DNA of 5,090 nucleotides from Acetobacteraceae bacterium (GTDB lineage: Bacteria; Pseudomonadota; Alphaproteobacteria; Acetobacterales; Acetobacteraceae): positions 1 to 5,090 of the forward strand of contig JASHVB010000595.1 in the NCBI GenBank assembly GCA_030039695.1, written 5' to 3'. The position numbers and the translations under genes are program-made. This document shows, piece by piece, positions 1 to 5,090 of this stretch (position 1 is its first letter; the number at the start of each line of letters is the position of its first letter). The notes below the pieces were generated by a model that worked only from the letters and a program-made list of their open reading frames with translations, had not been told where the DNA came from and did no database searches.

Positions 1-189
1 TGCAACTCGCATGGGAAACTTGCCCGCGGGTCTGCGGAAACCGAGACGCAGATCGAGGAGTACTGGCGGCTGGGGTGTAAGGTGTTGAACCTGCCCGGCA
101 ACGACATCAGCACCTACCTCGATGGCCTGAAGGCGCGTGCCAGTCGCGCACACGCGCGCCTCAAATCGATCGGTGTTCCGATAGCTTGA
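1..189 (+). CDS. C-terminal end of a probable HpcH/HpaI-type aldolase (5' truncated by the window)
   Basis: Frame 1 is open from the first base to a TGA at 187-189 and gives 62 residues, so the start lies outside the window. The fragment carries SAETETQIEEYWRLGCK, then VLNLPGNDISTYLDGLKA, then a basic Arg/Ala/Lys-rich tail ending in GVPIA. A helix followed by 'LGCK-V-x-LPGND' and 'GLKA' resembles the last strand and helix of HpcH/HpaI (class II, pyruvate-dependent) aldolases, where a 'GF/GC...(G)xD...L..G' segment closes the TIM barrel. No catalytic or metal-binding residue falls in this piece, so the family call rests on general resemblance only. The gene ends 60 bp before an SDR oxidoreductase on the same strand, so the two may be cotranscribed, and an aldolase with a dehydrogenase would suit breakdown of a sugar acid or hydroxy acid. 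Another TIM-barrel enzyme or an unrelated protein is possible. Confidence 0.45.
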   Translation, partial: CNSHGKLARGSAETETQIEEYWRLGCKVLNLPGNDISTYLDGLKARASRAHARLKSIGVPIA

Positions 190-238
190 GGACGCAGGGC
201 GCGGAATGGCGCATCATATCTGCGATCAACGGTAAGAC

Positions 239-245
239 GGGAGGA
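239..245 (+). promoter_or_regulatory. Shine-Dalgarno site of the first SDR gene
   Basis: GGGAGGA lies four bases before the ATG at 250; the core GGAGG (240-244) leaves five bases. It is a strong match to the anti-SD sequence and supports ATG 250 as the start, which also places the first Rossmann strand (KVALLTG) at the normal distance from the N-terminus. Confidence 0.85.
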
Positions 246-249
246 CAGG

Positions 250-1020
250 ATGCGACTGCAGGGCAAGGTAGCGCTGCTGACCGGCGCGGCGGCGGCGATC
301 AAGGGCGAGTTGATGGGCTTCGGCGGCGCGGCAGCGCATCTGTTCGTGCGCGAGGGCGCGAAGGTGGTGCTGACCGACATCCGCGATGAGCTGGGCGAGC
401 GCGCCGCGGCGGCTCTGCGCGCCGACGGCCACGACGCGCGTTACATGCACCTCGATGTGACGTCAGAGCAGAACTGGGCCCAGGTTGTAGACGCGGTGAT
501 GGCGGCGTACGGACGGCTGGATATCCTGTTCAACAATGCCGGTGTCTCCTTTCCCGCGAAGGTCGAGGCCATCACAGTGGACATATGGGAACGCGAACTT
601 GGGGTTCACGCCAAGGGGGTATTCCTCGGCACCCGTACGGCGATTGCGGCCATGCGCAAAGGCGGCGGCGGGTCGATCATCAACACGTCCTCGGTGATGG
701 GCATTGTTGGCAGCCCCACCTCACCGGCCTATTCGGCCGCAAAGGGCGCCATCGCGATCTTTTCCAAATCGGCGGCGTTGCAGTATGCGAAGGAGAATAT
801 CCGTATCAATTCAGTGCATCCGGGCTATGCGGATACACCGCTCACCGAGAAGCGCTTCAGCGATCCGGCCGTGCGCCAGGGGCTGATCGACCGCACGCCG
901 ATGGGTCGGCTTGGCACCGCCTTTGATATCGCGAATGGCGTGCTGTTCCTGGCATCCGACGAATCATCGTGGGTTACCGGCTCGGAACTGGTGATCGATG
1001 GCGGCATGACAGCGCAGTGA
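250..1020 (+). CDS. SDR-family NAD(P)-dependent oxidoreductase with expanded glycine loop
   Basis: This 256-aa protein has the usual length and layout of a classical short-chain dehydrogenase/reductase, a soluble cytoplasmic enzyme that interconverts an alcohol and a ketone. Visible motifs are strand 1 KVALLTG (6-12), acidic D43 at the end of strand 2 (favouring NAD over NADP), DVT (69-71), NNAG (95-98), catalytic S148, the YSAAK motif with Y161 and K165 (Ser and Tyr 13 apart, as in the family), PG (191-192), and a C-terminal FLASDES...TGSELVIDGG. Two features are odd. The cofactor loop reads TG-(10 residues)-GFG (11-25) instead of the usual TGxxxGxG, about seven extra residues. The tetrad Asn, normally in 'VNxxG', is His at 120 (VHAKG). 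A set of SDRs with a similar 'GELMGFGGA' loop exists as far as I recall, so the loop is probably native. The substrate is unknown; many such proteins are named FabG-like or glucose dehydrogenase-like without proof. It follows the aldolase fragment by 60 bp, likely in one transcript. Confidence 0.93.
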   Translation: MRLQGKVALLTGAAAAIKGELMGFGGAAAHLFVREGAKVVLTDIRDELGERAAAALRADGHDARYMHLDVTSEQNWAQVVDAVMAAYGRLDILFNNAGVSFPAKVEAITVDIWERELGVHAKGVFLGTRTAIAAMRKGGGGSIINTSSVMGIVGSPTSPAYSAAKGAIAIFSKSAALQYAKENIRINSVHPGYADTPLTEKRFSDPAVRQGLIDRTPMGRLGTAFDIANGVLFLASDESSWVTGSELVIDGGMTAQ

Positions 1021-1390
1021 GCGCAGGTGAGCCCACTGCCCGGGCCGTCACGCTGGGGGCCAGCCATTGAGCGGCCCAACTGGGCACCTCTATCAGGGTC
1101 GTTACCCGTGCTGCGTCCTTGCCGCGCATGTCCGCTTCGGAGGGGTCGACCGCACTGGGTTGAGAGCAGCCAGCTGGGCTCGGTTCGCGAAAATCATACA
1201 CGCCAATCAGCAAGTCGGGCCCGCACAAAGCCCGGCGGCGTTGCCAACTTAATCAATGTGGGGGCCACGTGCTTACACGTTCAGGACAATGACGATGCCT
1301 CAGACTGGCATTGACAAGTTAACTGGCGCTGGTGCCAAGAATTCGTTCCCCACCGCGCGTGTCGGCTATGGTCTTGCAAGATAGCAACGA

Positions 1391-1408
1391 GTTGGGCGCT
1401 CCCCCAAC
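1391..1408. repeat. Short hairpin GTTGGG-N6-CCCAAC
   Basis: A perfect 6-bp inverted repeat with a six-base loop (CGCTCC) lies in the gene-less gap about 85 bp left of the better terminator-like hairpin. No T-run follows it on either strand. It could be a small RNA stem, an operator or chance. Confidence 0.3.
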
Positions 1409-1485
1409 AAACCATTGATCCCCAATCGCTCTCTGCCGGATTCTGGTTGTGAACGGCCCTGACACGAAGGACGACCTCAACTTGG

Positions 1486-1528
1486 AAAAAATCACGCCGC
1501 CGTCAGCTCCAGACTTCGGCGCGGCGTG
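1486..1528 (-). terminator. Intrinsic terminator reading leftwards, with no recognised gene upstream
   Basis: A perfect 8-bp GC-rich inverted repeat, CACGCCGC (1493-1500) and GCGGCGTG (1521-1528), encloses 20 bases that can form a further 3-bp stem (1502-1504 with 1512-1514). Read on the minus strand, the right arm of the hairpin is followed by one A and then six T (complement of the A-run at 1486-1491). Stem plus T-tract is the classic Rho-independent layout, and this A-run is the only one of its length I see in the window. No T-run follows in the plus direction, so it should act on leftward transcripts. No convincing minus-strand gene lies between it and xylB, which makes its purpose unclear. 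Confidence 0.55.
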
Positions 1529-1764
1529 CCGTGAAGCGAGGAAGACGCCCGGATCGGCTCGCGTCTTGCTCAAGCGCGCCACTCGTGGACTTTGAGGTGC
1601 AGAGTTGGAGTTTGATCTGCCGGGACACAATCAAGCTGGGCTAGGACTTGGACATGAAGATGACAGCTCGCTACACGCCCGGTCTCCGTCGACGAGATCT
1701 CGGGATAGAGCTATGATCATCCCTGGCCTCGGCCCTGAAGCAATGATAGACGGACGGGCAGACC

Positions 1765-1790
1765 AACCGGCTTAAGGCGGTTAAGCGGTT
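1765..1790. repeat. Imperfect inverted repeat, possible operator or hairpin
   Basis: AACCGGCTTAA (1765-1775) and TTAAGCGGTT (1781-1790) are complementary apart from one extra G in the left arm, with five bases (GGCGG) between them. The right arm can instead pair with AACCGCT at 1814-1820 (AGCGGTT at 1784-1790, 23-base loop). It lies about 300 bp upstream of xylB. A regulator-binding site is conceivable, but no known operator consensus is matched. Confidence 0.25.
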
Positions 1791-2076
1791 GACGTTCGGT
1801 CGATCCAACACTGAACCGCTCACGCGGGGATTGTTGCCGCTTAGGGACATCGCCGAGTCACCGAGTTTGCGGAAGACCCTTCCACCCCGGCAGCACCACG
1901 GCGGCGATGTGATCCAGATTACGGTCCAACACAGGTTCCGCGTGGTTGAAGAACCCGGTTGATTCCGCGCAACGGGACGTTGCGTGCGTCCTCTCGAACA
2001 CTCCGCCCACTTCTCACTTCCGGCGAGCTGGCCTAATGCAGCGACAGTGTCCCGATGTGACGAGACATAAGTGATT

Positions 2077-2084
2077 GGGAGGAG
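2077..2084 (+). promoter_or_regulatory. Shine-Dalgarno site that fixes the xylB start
   Basis: GGGAGGAG ends seven bases before the ATG at 2092. A GTG at 2071 in the same frame would add seven residues (MIGRSRC), but it lies upstream of this site and has no site of its own. The ATG start also aligns with the N-terminus of E. coli XylB (MYIGIDLGTSGVK). Confidence 0.85.
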
Positions 2085-2091
2085 CCGCTGC

Positions 2092-3555
2092 ATGCATCTC
2101 GGTCTCGATCTCGGTACTTCGGGCGTGAAGTCGGTACTGCTGAATGCGGTAGGTGCTGTTGTCGGTCAGGCGACTACGCCGCTGTCGCTGTCGCACCCTC
2201 GTCCACTGTGGAGCGAACAGGATCCATCCGATTGGTGGCGTGCCACGCGGGACGCTGTCGCGCTGTTGCGGCAGCAGCACGACATGACGCGTGTGAGGGC
2301 GGTGGGGCTATCTGGACAGATGCACGGCGCGGTACTGTTGGACGCAGCGGACCATGTGCTGCGCCCAGCGATCCTGTGGAACGATGGCCGTGCGCACGCA
2401 GAGTGCTCCGAACTGGAAGCGGAGGAGCCGCGGTCGCGTGCCATCACGGGCAACCTGGCGATGCCCGGCTTCACGGCGCCGAAGCTACTTTGGGTACGGC
2501 GACACGAACCTGAGGTGTTCGCGCAGGTGCGCCGGGTACTGCTGCCGAAGGACTGGCTGCGCCTGCACATGACCGGGGAAGCGATCTCTGACATGTCCGA
2601 TGCTGCCGGCACCTTGTGGCTGGATGTCGGCGCCCGCCGTTGGTCGCAGGCTATGCTGGGGGCGACGGATTTGTCTGAGACCCAGATGCCCAGGCTTGCA
2701 GAGGGAACCGAAATCGCCGGTCATCTGCGTGCCGATATTGCCGCGGAGTGGGGATTGGCGGCGGGCATTCCGGTGGCGGCGGGCGCGAGCGACAACGCGG
2801 CGGGTGCCGTCGGAATAGGATGCATTGCGCCCGGGCAGTCATTCGTCTCACTCGGAACGTCCGGCGTGATGTTTATCGCCGACGCTGCATTCCTGCCCGA
2901 TCCTGAGCACGCAGTTCATGCATTCTGCCACTGCCTGCCGAACGTGTGGCACCGCATGTCCGTTACGTTATCGGCCGCTGCTTCATTGGCGTGGTGGGCG
3001 CGGATTGCCGGTGCAGCCGAAGTCAGCTTGCTGGCAGAACTGCAGGAGGCGGGGGTGAGCAGCACCAGCGGGCCGGTGTTCTTGCCATACCTCTCCGGCG
3101 AGCGCACGCCGCACAACGATGCGGGCGCGAGCGCTGCATTTGTCGGCCTGACAGCAGCGCATGGCCGCGTCGATATGACGCGCGCCGTACTGGAAGGAGT
3201 GGCCTTCGCTCTGGCAGATGGTCTGAACGCGCTGGAGGCGCGCGGTAGCCACATCGACGCACTGACGGCGATCGGCGGTGGCGCGCGGAGTGCACTCTGG
3301 CTACGTATTTTGGCCTCCGCATTGGACCGTCCGCTGCGTACCGTATCTGGTGGGGAGGTTGGCCCTGCACTCGGGGCCGCTCGGCTCGCCCGCATTGTTA
3401 GTGGCGACGGCGGCGTCGCGGATACCTTTACGTCGCTACCGACCGCGGCGGAGTTTGCTCCGGATGCCACGCTTGCCGCGCAACTCGAACCGCGACGGTC
3501 GGCATTCGGGCGAGTATATCCGGCATTGAAGAGTCATATGGCGCGAACGCTATAG
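2092..3555 (+). CDS. xylB: Xylulokinase (FGGY family)
   Basis: This 487-aa protein phosphorylates D-xylulose with ATP to D-xylulose 5-phosphate, feeding the pentose phosphate pathway in the cytoplasm. It matches E. coli XylB (484 aa) along its whole length from memory. Visible landmarks are the N-terminal phosphate loop LGLDLGTSGVKS with D6, the substrate-binding GQMHG (M77, H78), WNDGR (96-100), GNLAMPGFTAPKLLW, a DMSDAAGTLWLDV segment, the GASDNAAG block with the catalytic base D234 (E. coli D233), the second-domain phosphate motif LGTSG (254-258), LPYLSGERTPHN (331-342), IGGGARS (394-400) and GPALGAARLA (424-433). All key residues are present and the frame is intact. The start is ATG 2092 rather than GTG 2071, as decided by the ribosome binding site. 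It is convergent with a polyol dehydrogenase pair whose ketose products, notably D-xylulose from D-arabitol, are its likely substrates. No xylose isomerase gene is visible here. Confidence 0.97.
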   Translation: MHLGLDLGTSGVKSVLLNAVGAVVGQATTPLSLSHPRPLWSEQDPSDWWRATRDAVALLRQQHDMTRVRAVGLSGQMHGAVLLDAADHVLRPAILWNDGRAHAECSELEAEEPRSRAITGNLAMPGFTAPKLLWVRRHEPEVFAQVRRVLLPKDWLRLHMTGEAISDMSDAAGTLWLDVGARRWSQAMLGATDLSETQMPRLAEGTEIAGHLRADIAAEWGLAAGIPVAAGASDNAAGAVGIGCIAPGQSFVSLGTSGVMFIADAAFLPDPEHAVHAFCHCLPNVWHRMSVTLSAAASLAWWARIAGAAEVSLLAELQEAGVSSTSGPVFLPYLSGERTPHNDAGASAAFVGLTAAHGRVDMTRAVLEGVAFALADGLNALEARGSHIDALTAIGGGARSALWLRILASALDRPLRTVSGGEVGPALGAARLARIVSGDGGVADTFTSLPTAAEFAPDATLAAQLEPRRSAFGRVYPALKSHMARTL

Positions 3556-3564
3556 CCGGCCATT

Positions 3565-3587
3565 CGGCATCGTCCGGACGATGGCCG
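3565..3587. terminator. Hairpin in the convergent spacer, with a 16-bp perfect palindrome
   Basis: CATCGTCCGGACGATG at 3568-3583 is a perfect palindrome. CGG (3565-3567) and CCG (3585-3587) extend it by three pairs with a single bulged G (3584). It begins 10 bp after the xylB stop codon, where a terminator for xylB is expected, and could serve transcripts from both sides. An alternative fold pairs CGGCCAT (3557-3563) with ATGGCCG (3581-3587). A weaker stem, CGCGG-CAAAA-CCGCG, follows at 3593-3607. No T-run follows, so this is not a textbook intrinsic terminator; a protein-binding palindrome is the alternative. Confidence 0.45.
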
Positions 3588-3644
3588 ACTTGCGCGGCAA
3601 AACCGCGAAAGACGAACCGCGACCGGTCAAGCGTTTCCGACCTG

Positions 3645-3681
3645 CAGCCTTGGCGGGCGGGCCTTCGCTCGGCCAGGGCTG
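3645..3681. terminator. Long hairpin next to the polyol dehydrogenase stop codon
   Basis: CAGCCTTGGC (3645-3654) pairs with GCCAGGGCTG (3672-3681), ten pairs with one G-U in plus-strand RNA. Inside, CGGGC (3658-3662) can pair with GCTCG (3667-3671) around a CTTC loop, again with one G-U. It lies three bases beyond the stop codon (3685-3687) of the minus-strand dehydrogenase. The wobble pairs become mismatches in minus-strand RNA, so it folds better in the xylB direction. No T-run follows on either strand. Confidence 0.35.
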
Positions 3682-3684
3682 GGA

Positions 3685-4467
3685 TCAGTTCATCCAGTTG
3701 CCACCGTCGATGTTATAAGTTTGCGCCACAATGTAATCCGCATCGCCGCTCGCAAGGAACACCGCCAACCCGGCGATCTCCTCCGGCCGCGCCATGCGGC
3801 CGACGGGCACCGCCGCGCCAACCCGGCGTTTCTTCTCACCAATCGGCAGGTTCTCATACTGTGCGAAGCGGCGATCGACGTCGTCCCAGTGCTCGTTGTC
3901 AACAACGCCCGGTGCGATGGCGTTGACGTTTATGCCGTATTGAATGAGGTTCAACGCCGCGCTCTGCGTAATGCTGATGACCGCTGCTTTCGATGCGCAG
4001 TACACGGCGACCAGCGGTTCACCTCGCCGGCCAGCCTGCGATGCCATGTTGATAATCTTGCCACCGCGCCCCTGCGCTATCATCTGCTTCGCCACCGCCT
4101 GCAAGGTAAACAGCAGGCCTTCGACATTGAGGTCGAACACGCGGTGGAAGCTGGCGCGCGTAATATCCACGATCGGTGCCAGGTCGAACAGCGCGGCATT
4201 GTTCACCAGCACGTCGATGCCGCCGAATGCCGCAACGGTGGCGGACACCATCGCGTCTATCGACTCCTGACGGGTGAGATCCGCGTACACTGCGATGGCG
4301 ACATCGCCCAACGGCGCTGCGGCGGCCTTGGCCGCCTCGGCGTTGACGTCGGCAATCGCCACCCGCGCGCCTTCCGCAACGAAGCGTACCGCCATCGCCC
4401 GACCGATGCCACGCGCGGCGCCAGTGACCAGCGCAGCCTTGCCATCCAGTCGCCCAGATGAGCTCAC
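3685..4467 (-). CDS. smoS: Sorbitol/galactitol-type polyol dehydrogenase (SDR, SmoS-like)
   Basis: This 260-aa classical SDR probably oxidises a hexitol with NAD: D-sorbitol to D-fructose, or galactitol to tagatose, as the Rhodobacter sphaeroides enzyme SmoS does. Motifs are TGAARGIG (15-22), D40 after strand 2 (NAD preference), NNAA (89-92), N114, S143, Y156 and K160 (YCASK), so the full Asn-Ser-Tyr-Lys tetrad is present. Blocks characteristic of the SmoS group are NNAALFDLAPIVDITR, KIINMASQAGRRGE, NVNAIAPGVVDNEHWD, YENLPIGEKKR and the C-terminal ADYIVAQTYNIDGGNWMN. The start is taken as GTG at 4467-4465. It overlaps the upstream stop codon (GTGA, 4464-4467), has GGAGGAG eight bases before it, and leaves a normal seven residues or so before the Rossmann strand. 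An upstream ATG at 4536 would add 23 residues lying inside the neighbouring gene and is unlikely. It is the second gene of a coupled pair with the mannitol dehydrogenase-family gene. Exact polyol preference cannot be read from sequence. Confidence 0.94.
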   Translation of the reverse strand: MSSSGRLDGKAALVTGAARGIGRAMAVRFVAEGARVAIADVNAEAAKAAAAPLGDVAIAVYADLTRQESIDAMVSATVAAFGGIDVLVNNAALFDLAPIVDITRASFHRVFDLNVEGLLFTLQAVAKQMIAQGRGGKIINMASQAGRRGEPLVAVYCASKAAVISITQSAALNLIQYGINVNAIAPGVVDNEHWDDVDRRFAQYENLPIGEKKRRVGAAVPVGRMARPEEIAGLAVFLASGDADYIVAQTYNIDGGNWMN

Positions 4468-5090
4468 AGCTTCAACTCCTCCGCTGCAAGCTGCAGTGTC
4501 CTGTGCGCGCCGTGCCGATAGAGCGCGGCCAGCCAATGGTGCAGCGGGGCCACCAGCCGCGCATCGTCGCCCAGCGTGCCGAACAGCTGACGGATCGACA
4601 GCACCGGCGCGGGGTCGGGACCGCCCTCGTCCGCCTTTTGCCGCAGTAGCGCGGCGAGCGGGTGCCGCACGTCGATCGGTCGACCTTGTTCATCCACGCC
4701 GCGCGCGCGGCGGATCCAACCGGCGAGCGACAGCGCAAGCAAATCAACCGAGCCGTTCATCTCGAGCCGAGCCTGAATAGGCACGGTCAGCACGTTCAGG
4801 GGCGCGTCAGTATTGACGCGTTCGACCGTGTCGCGGATCGCCGGATTGGCAAAGCGTGCGATCAGCGTCTGCTTATATTGTGCCAGGTCGATTCCCGGTA
4901 CCGGCGGCAGCGTCGGGCCGGTCTCGCGATCCATCAGCGCTGCCATGAGCCGGCGCAGCAGGTCGTCCGCCATGGTCTCGTGGATGTAGGTATAGCCGGC
5001 GAGGCGTCCCAGCGCGGCCACGGCCAGATGGCTGCCGTTGAGCAGCCGCAGCTTCATCATCTCGTACGGCGTCACGTCGGGGACGAACTG
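4464..5090 (-). CDS. mtlK: Mannitol 2-dehydrogenase-family polyol dehydrogenase, C-terminal part (5' truncated by the window)
   Basis: The frame is open from the right edge to TGA at 4466-4464, giving 208 residues that correspond to roughly the last 40% of a long-chain mannitol dehydrogenase (about 490 aa). The diagnostic KxxxxNxxH catalytic signature is present as KLRLLNGSH: K13, N18 and H21 of the visible piece match K295, N300 and H303 of the Pseudomonas fluorescens enzyme. VTPYEMMK precedes it, and RFANPAIRDTVERV plus a LALSLAGWIRRARG segment follow, as expected for the C-terminal helical domain. These enzymes act without zinc and oxidise D-mannitol to D-fructose, and often D-arabitol to D-xylulose or D-sorbitol to D-fructose, using NAD in the cytoplasm. 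The stop overlaps the GTG start of the SmoS-like gene by four bases, implying translational coupling. The start codon, cofactor domain and promoter lie outside the window. GTG 5075 is internal, not the start. Confidence 0.93.
   Translation of the reverse strand, partial: QFVPDVTPYEMMKLRLLNGSHLAVAALGRLAGYTYIHETMADDLLRRLMAALMDRETGPTLPPVPGIDLAQYKQTLIARFANPAIRDTVERVNTDAPLNVLTVPIQARLEMNGSVDLLALSLAGWIRRARGVDEQGRPIDVRHPLAALLRQKADEGGPDPAPVLSIRQLFGTLGDDARLVAPLHHWLAALYRHGAHRTLQLAAEELKL
4476..4482 (-). promoter_or_regulatory. Ribosome binding site for the SmoS-like gene inside the mtlK tail
   Basis: On the minus strand GGAGGAG (plus-strand CTCCTCC) lies eight bases before the GTG at 4467. It sits within the last codons of the upstream dehydrogenase (the EEL of its EELKL ending). 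It decides the GTG start over the in-frame ATG 69 bp further upstream. Confidence 0.8.

Larger units (their letters stand above)
1021..2091. other. About 1.07 kb gap without a supported gene
   Basis: No reading frame here has the combination of a good start, a ribosome binding site and a recognisable protein. The longest open frames, on the minus strand at 1671-2093 (140 codons) and 1319-1630 (103 codons), give Arg/Ser/Cys/Trp-rich translations without family motifs. Base composition is lower than in the genes in the rows counted: 32/60 G+C at 1261-1320 and 34/60 at 1741-1800. The stretch holds several inverted repeats: ACGTG/CACGT at 1267-1280, GTTGGG/CCCAAC at 1391-1408, CACGCCGC/GCGGCGTG at 1493-1528 (called separately as a terminator), a pair at 1765-1790 and CGCAAC/GTTGCG at 1968-1984. 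It must hold whatever promoter drives xylB unless xylB is read from the upstream operon. A decayed gene or old insertion is possible; I could not name one. Confidence 0.6.

Noticed and set aside
1266..1280. CACGTG box and ACGTG-CTTA-CACGT inverted repeat
   Set aside because: Only five base pairs, not near any gene start and without a T-run; could be chance.
1311..1342. Perfect TTGACA at 1311-1316 as a -35 element
   Set aside because: No acceptable -10 hexamer occurs at 16-18 bp spacing.
1319..1630. 103-codon minus-strand open frame in the gap
   Set aside because: It runs straight through the terminator hairpin, has no recognisable motif and no convincing start signal.
1670..1715. Resemblance of MKMTARYTPGLRRR (from about 1654) to the N-terminus of IS3-type OrfA
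   Set aside because: The likeness is limited to a few residues, the frame stops soon after, and no further transposase motifs or terminal inverted repeats were found.
1689..1717. Possible sigma-70 promoter TCGACG-N17-TATGAT upstream of xylB
   Set aside because: The -35 match is only 4 of 6 and the site is about 375 bp from the xylB start; such matches are common by chance.
1671..2093. 140-codon open frame on the minus strand, diverging from xylB
   Set aside because: Its translation is rich in Arg, Ser, Cys and Trp with no family motif, it has no clear ribosome binding site, and its ATG overlaps the xylB start. It is upstream of the orphan terminator, so it is mentioned, but the protein does not look real.
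2916..3470. 184-codon minus-strand frame inside xylB
   Set aside because: It lies wholly antisense to a well-conserved kinase; Ala/Ser/Arg/Pro-rich composition is typical of antisense frames in GC-rich genes.
3721..4461. 246-codon plus-strand frame opposite the SmoS-like gene
   Set aside because: Antisense shadow of an SDR with full catalytic motifs; the translation is Arg/His-rich and unlike any family I know.

Overview
The window reads as chromosomal sequence from a moderately GC-rich, free-living bacterium, most likely a proteobacterium. Single counted rows give 44/60 G+C inside the first dehydrogenase (361-420) and 38/60 inside the kinase (2281-2340). The polyol dehydrogenase pair on the right resembles the sorbitol/mannitol (smo/mtl) genes known from alpha- and beta-proteobacteria. 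Genus cannot be decided from the sequence. There are no tRNA or rRNA genes, no CRISPR array and no recognisable intact mobile element.

Layout. (1) 1-1020, plus strand: the last 62 codons of a gene that is probably an HpcH/HpaI-type aldolase, then 60 bp later a complete SDR oxidoreductase of 256 aa with an expanded glycine-rich nucleotide-binding loop and His where the family normally has its tetrad Asn. (2) 1021-2091: about 1.07 kb with no convincing gene, several inverted repeats, and one well-formed intrinsic terminator that points left although no recognisable gene lies upstream of it. (3) 2092-3555, plus strand: a complete xylulokinase, xylB. (4) 3556-3684: a short convergent spacer rich in hairpins, including a 16-bp perfect palindrome. 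(5) 3685-5090, minus strand: a sorbitol/galactitol-type SDR dehydrogenase (SmoS type, 260 aa, GTG start) whose start overlaps by 4 bp the stop of a mannitol-2-dehydrogenase-family gene that runs off the right edge.

How they may work together (inference). A long-chain polyol dehydrogenase of the mannitol/arabitol type and a SmoS-type dehydrogenase oxidise sugar alcohols to ketoses. If D-arabitol is a substrate, the product D-xylulose would be phosphorylated by XylB and enter the pentose phosphate pathway. The usual polyol ABC transporter genes would be expected beyond position 5090. The left-hand aldolase/SDR pair looks like a separate catabolic unit, perhaps for a sugar acid or another hydroxy acid.

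I did not find a clearly new biological system. The items most worth a second look are the orphan left-facing terminator in the gene-less gap and the altered active site and cofactor loop of the first SDR.
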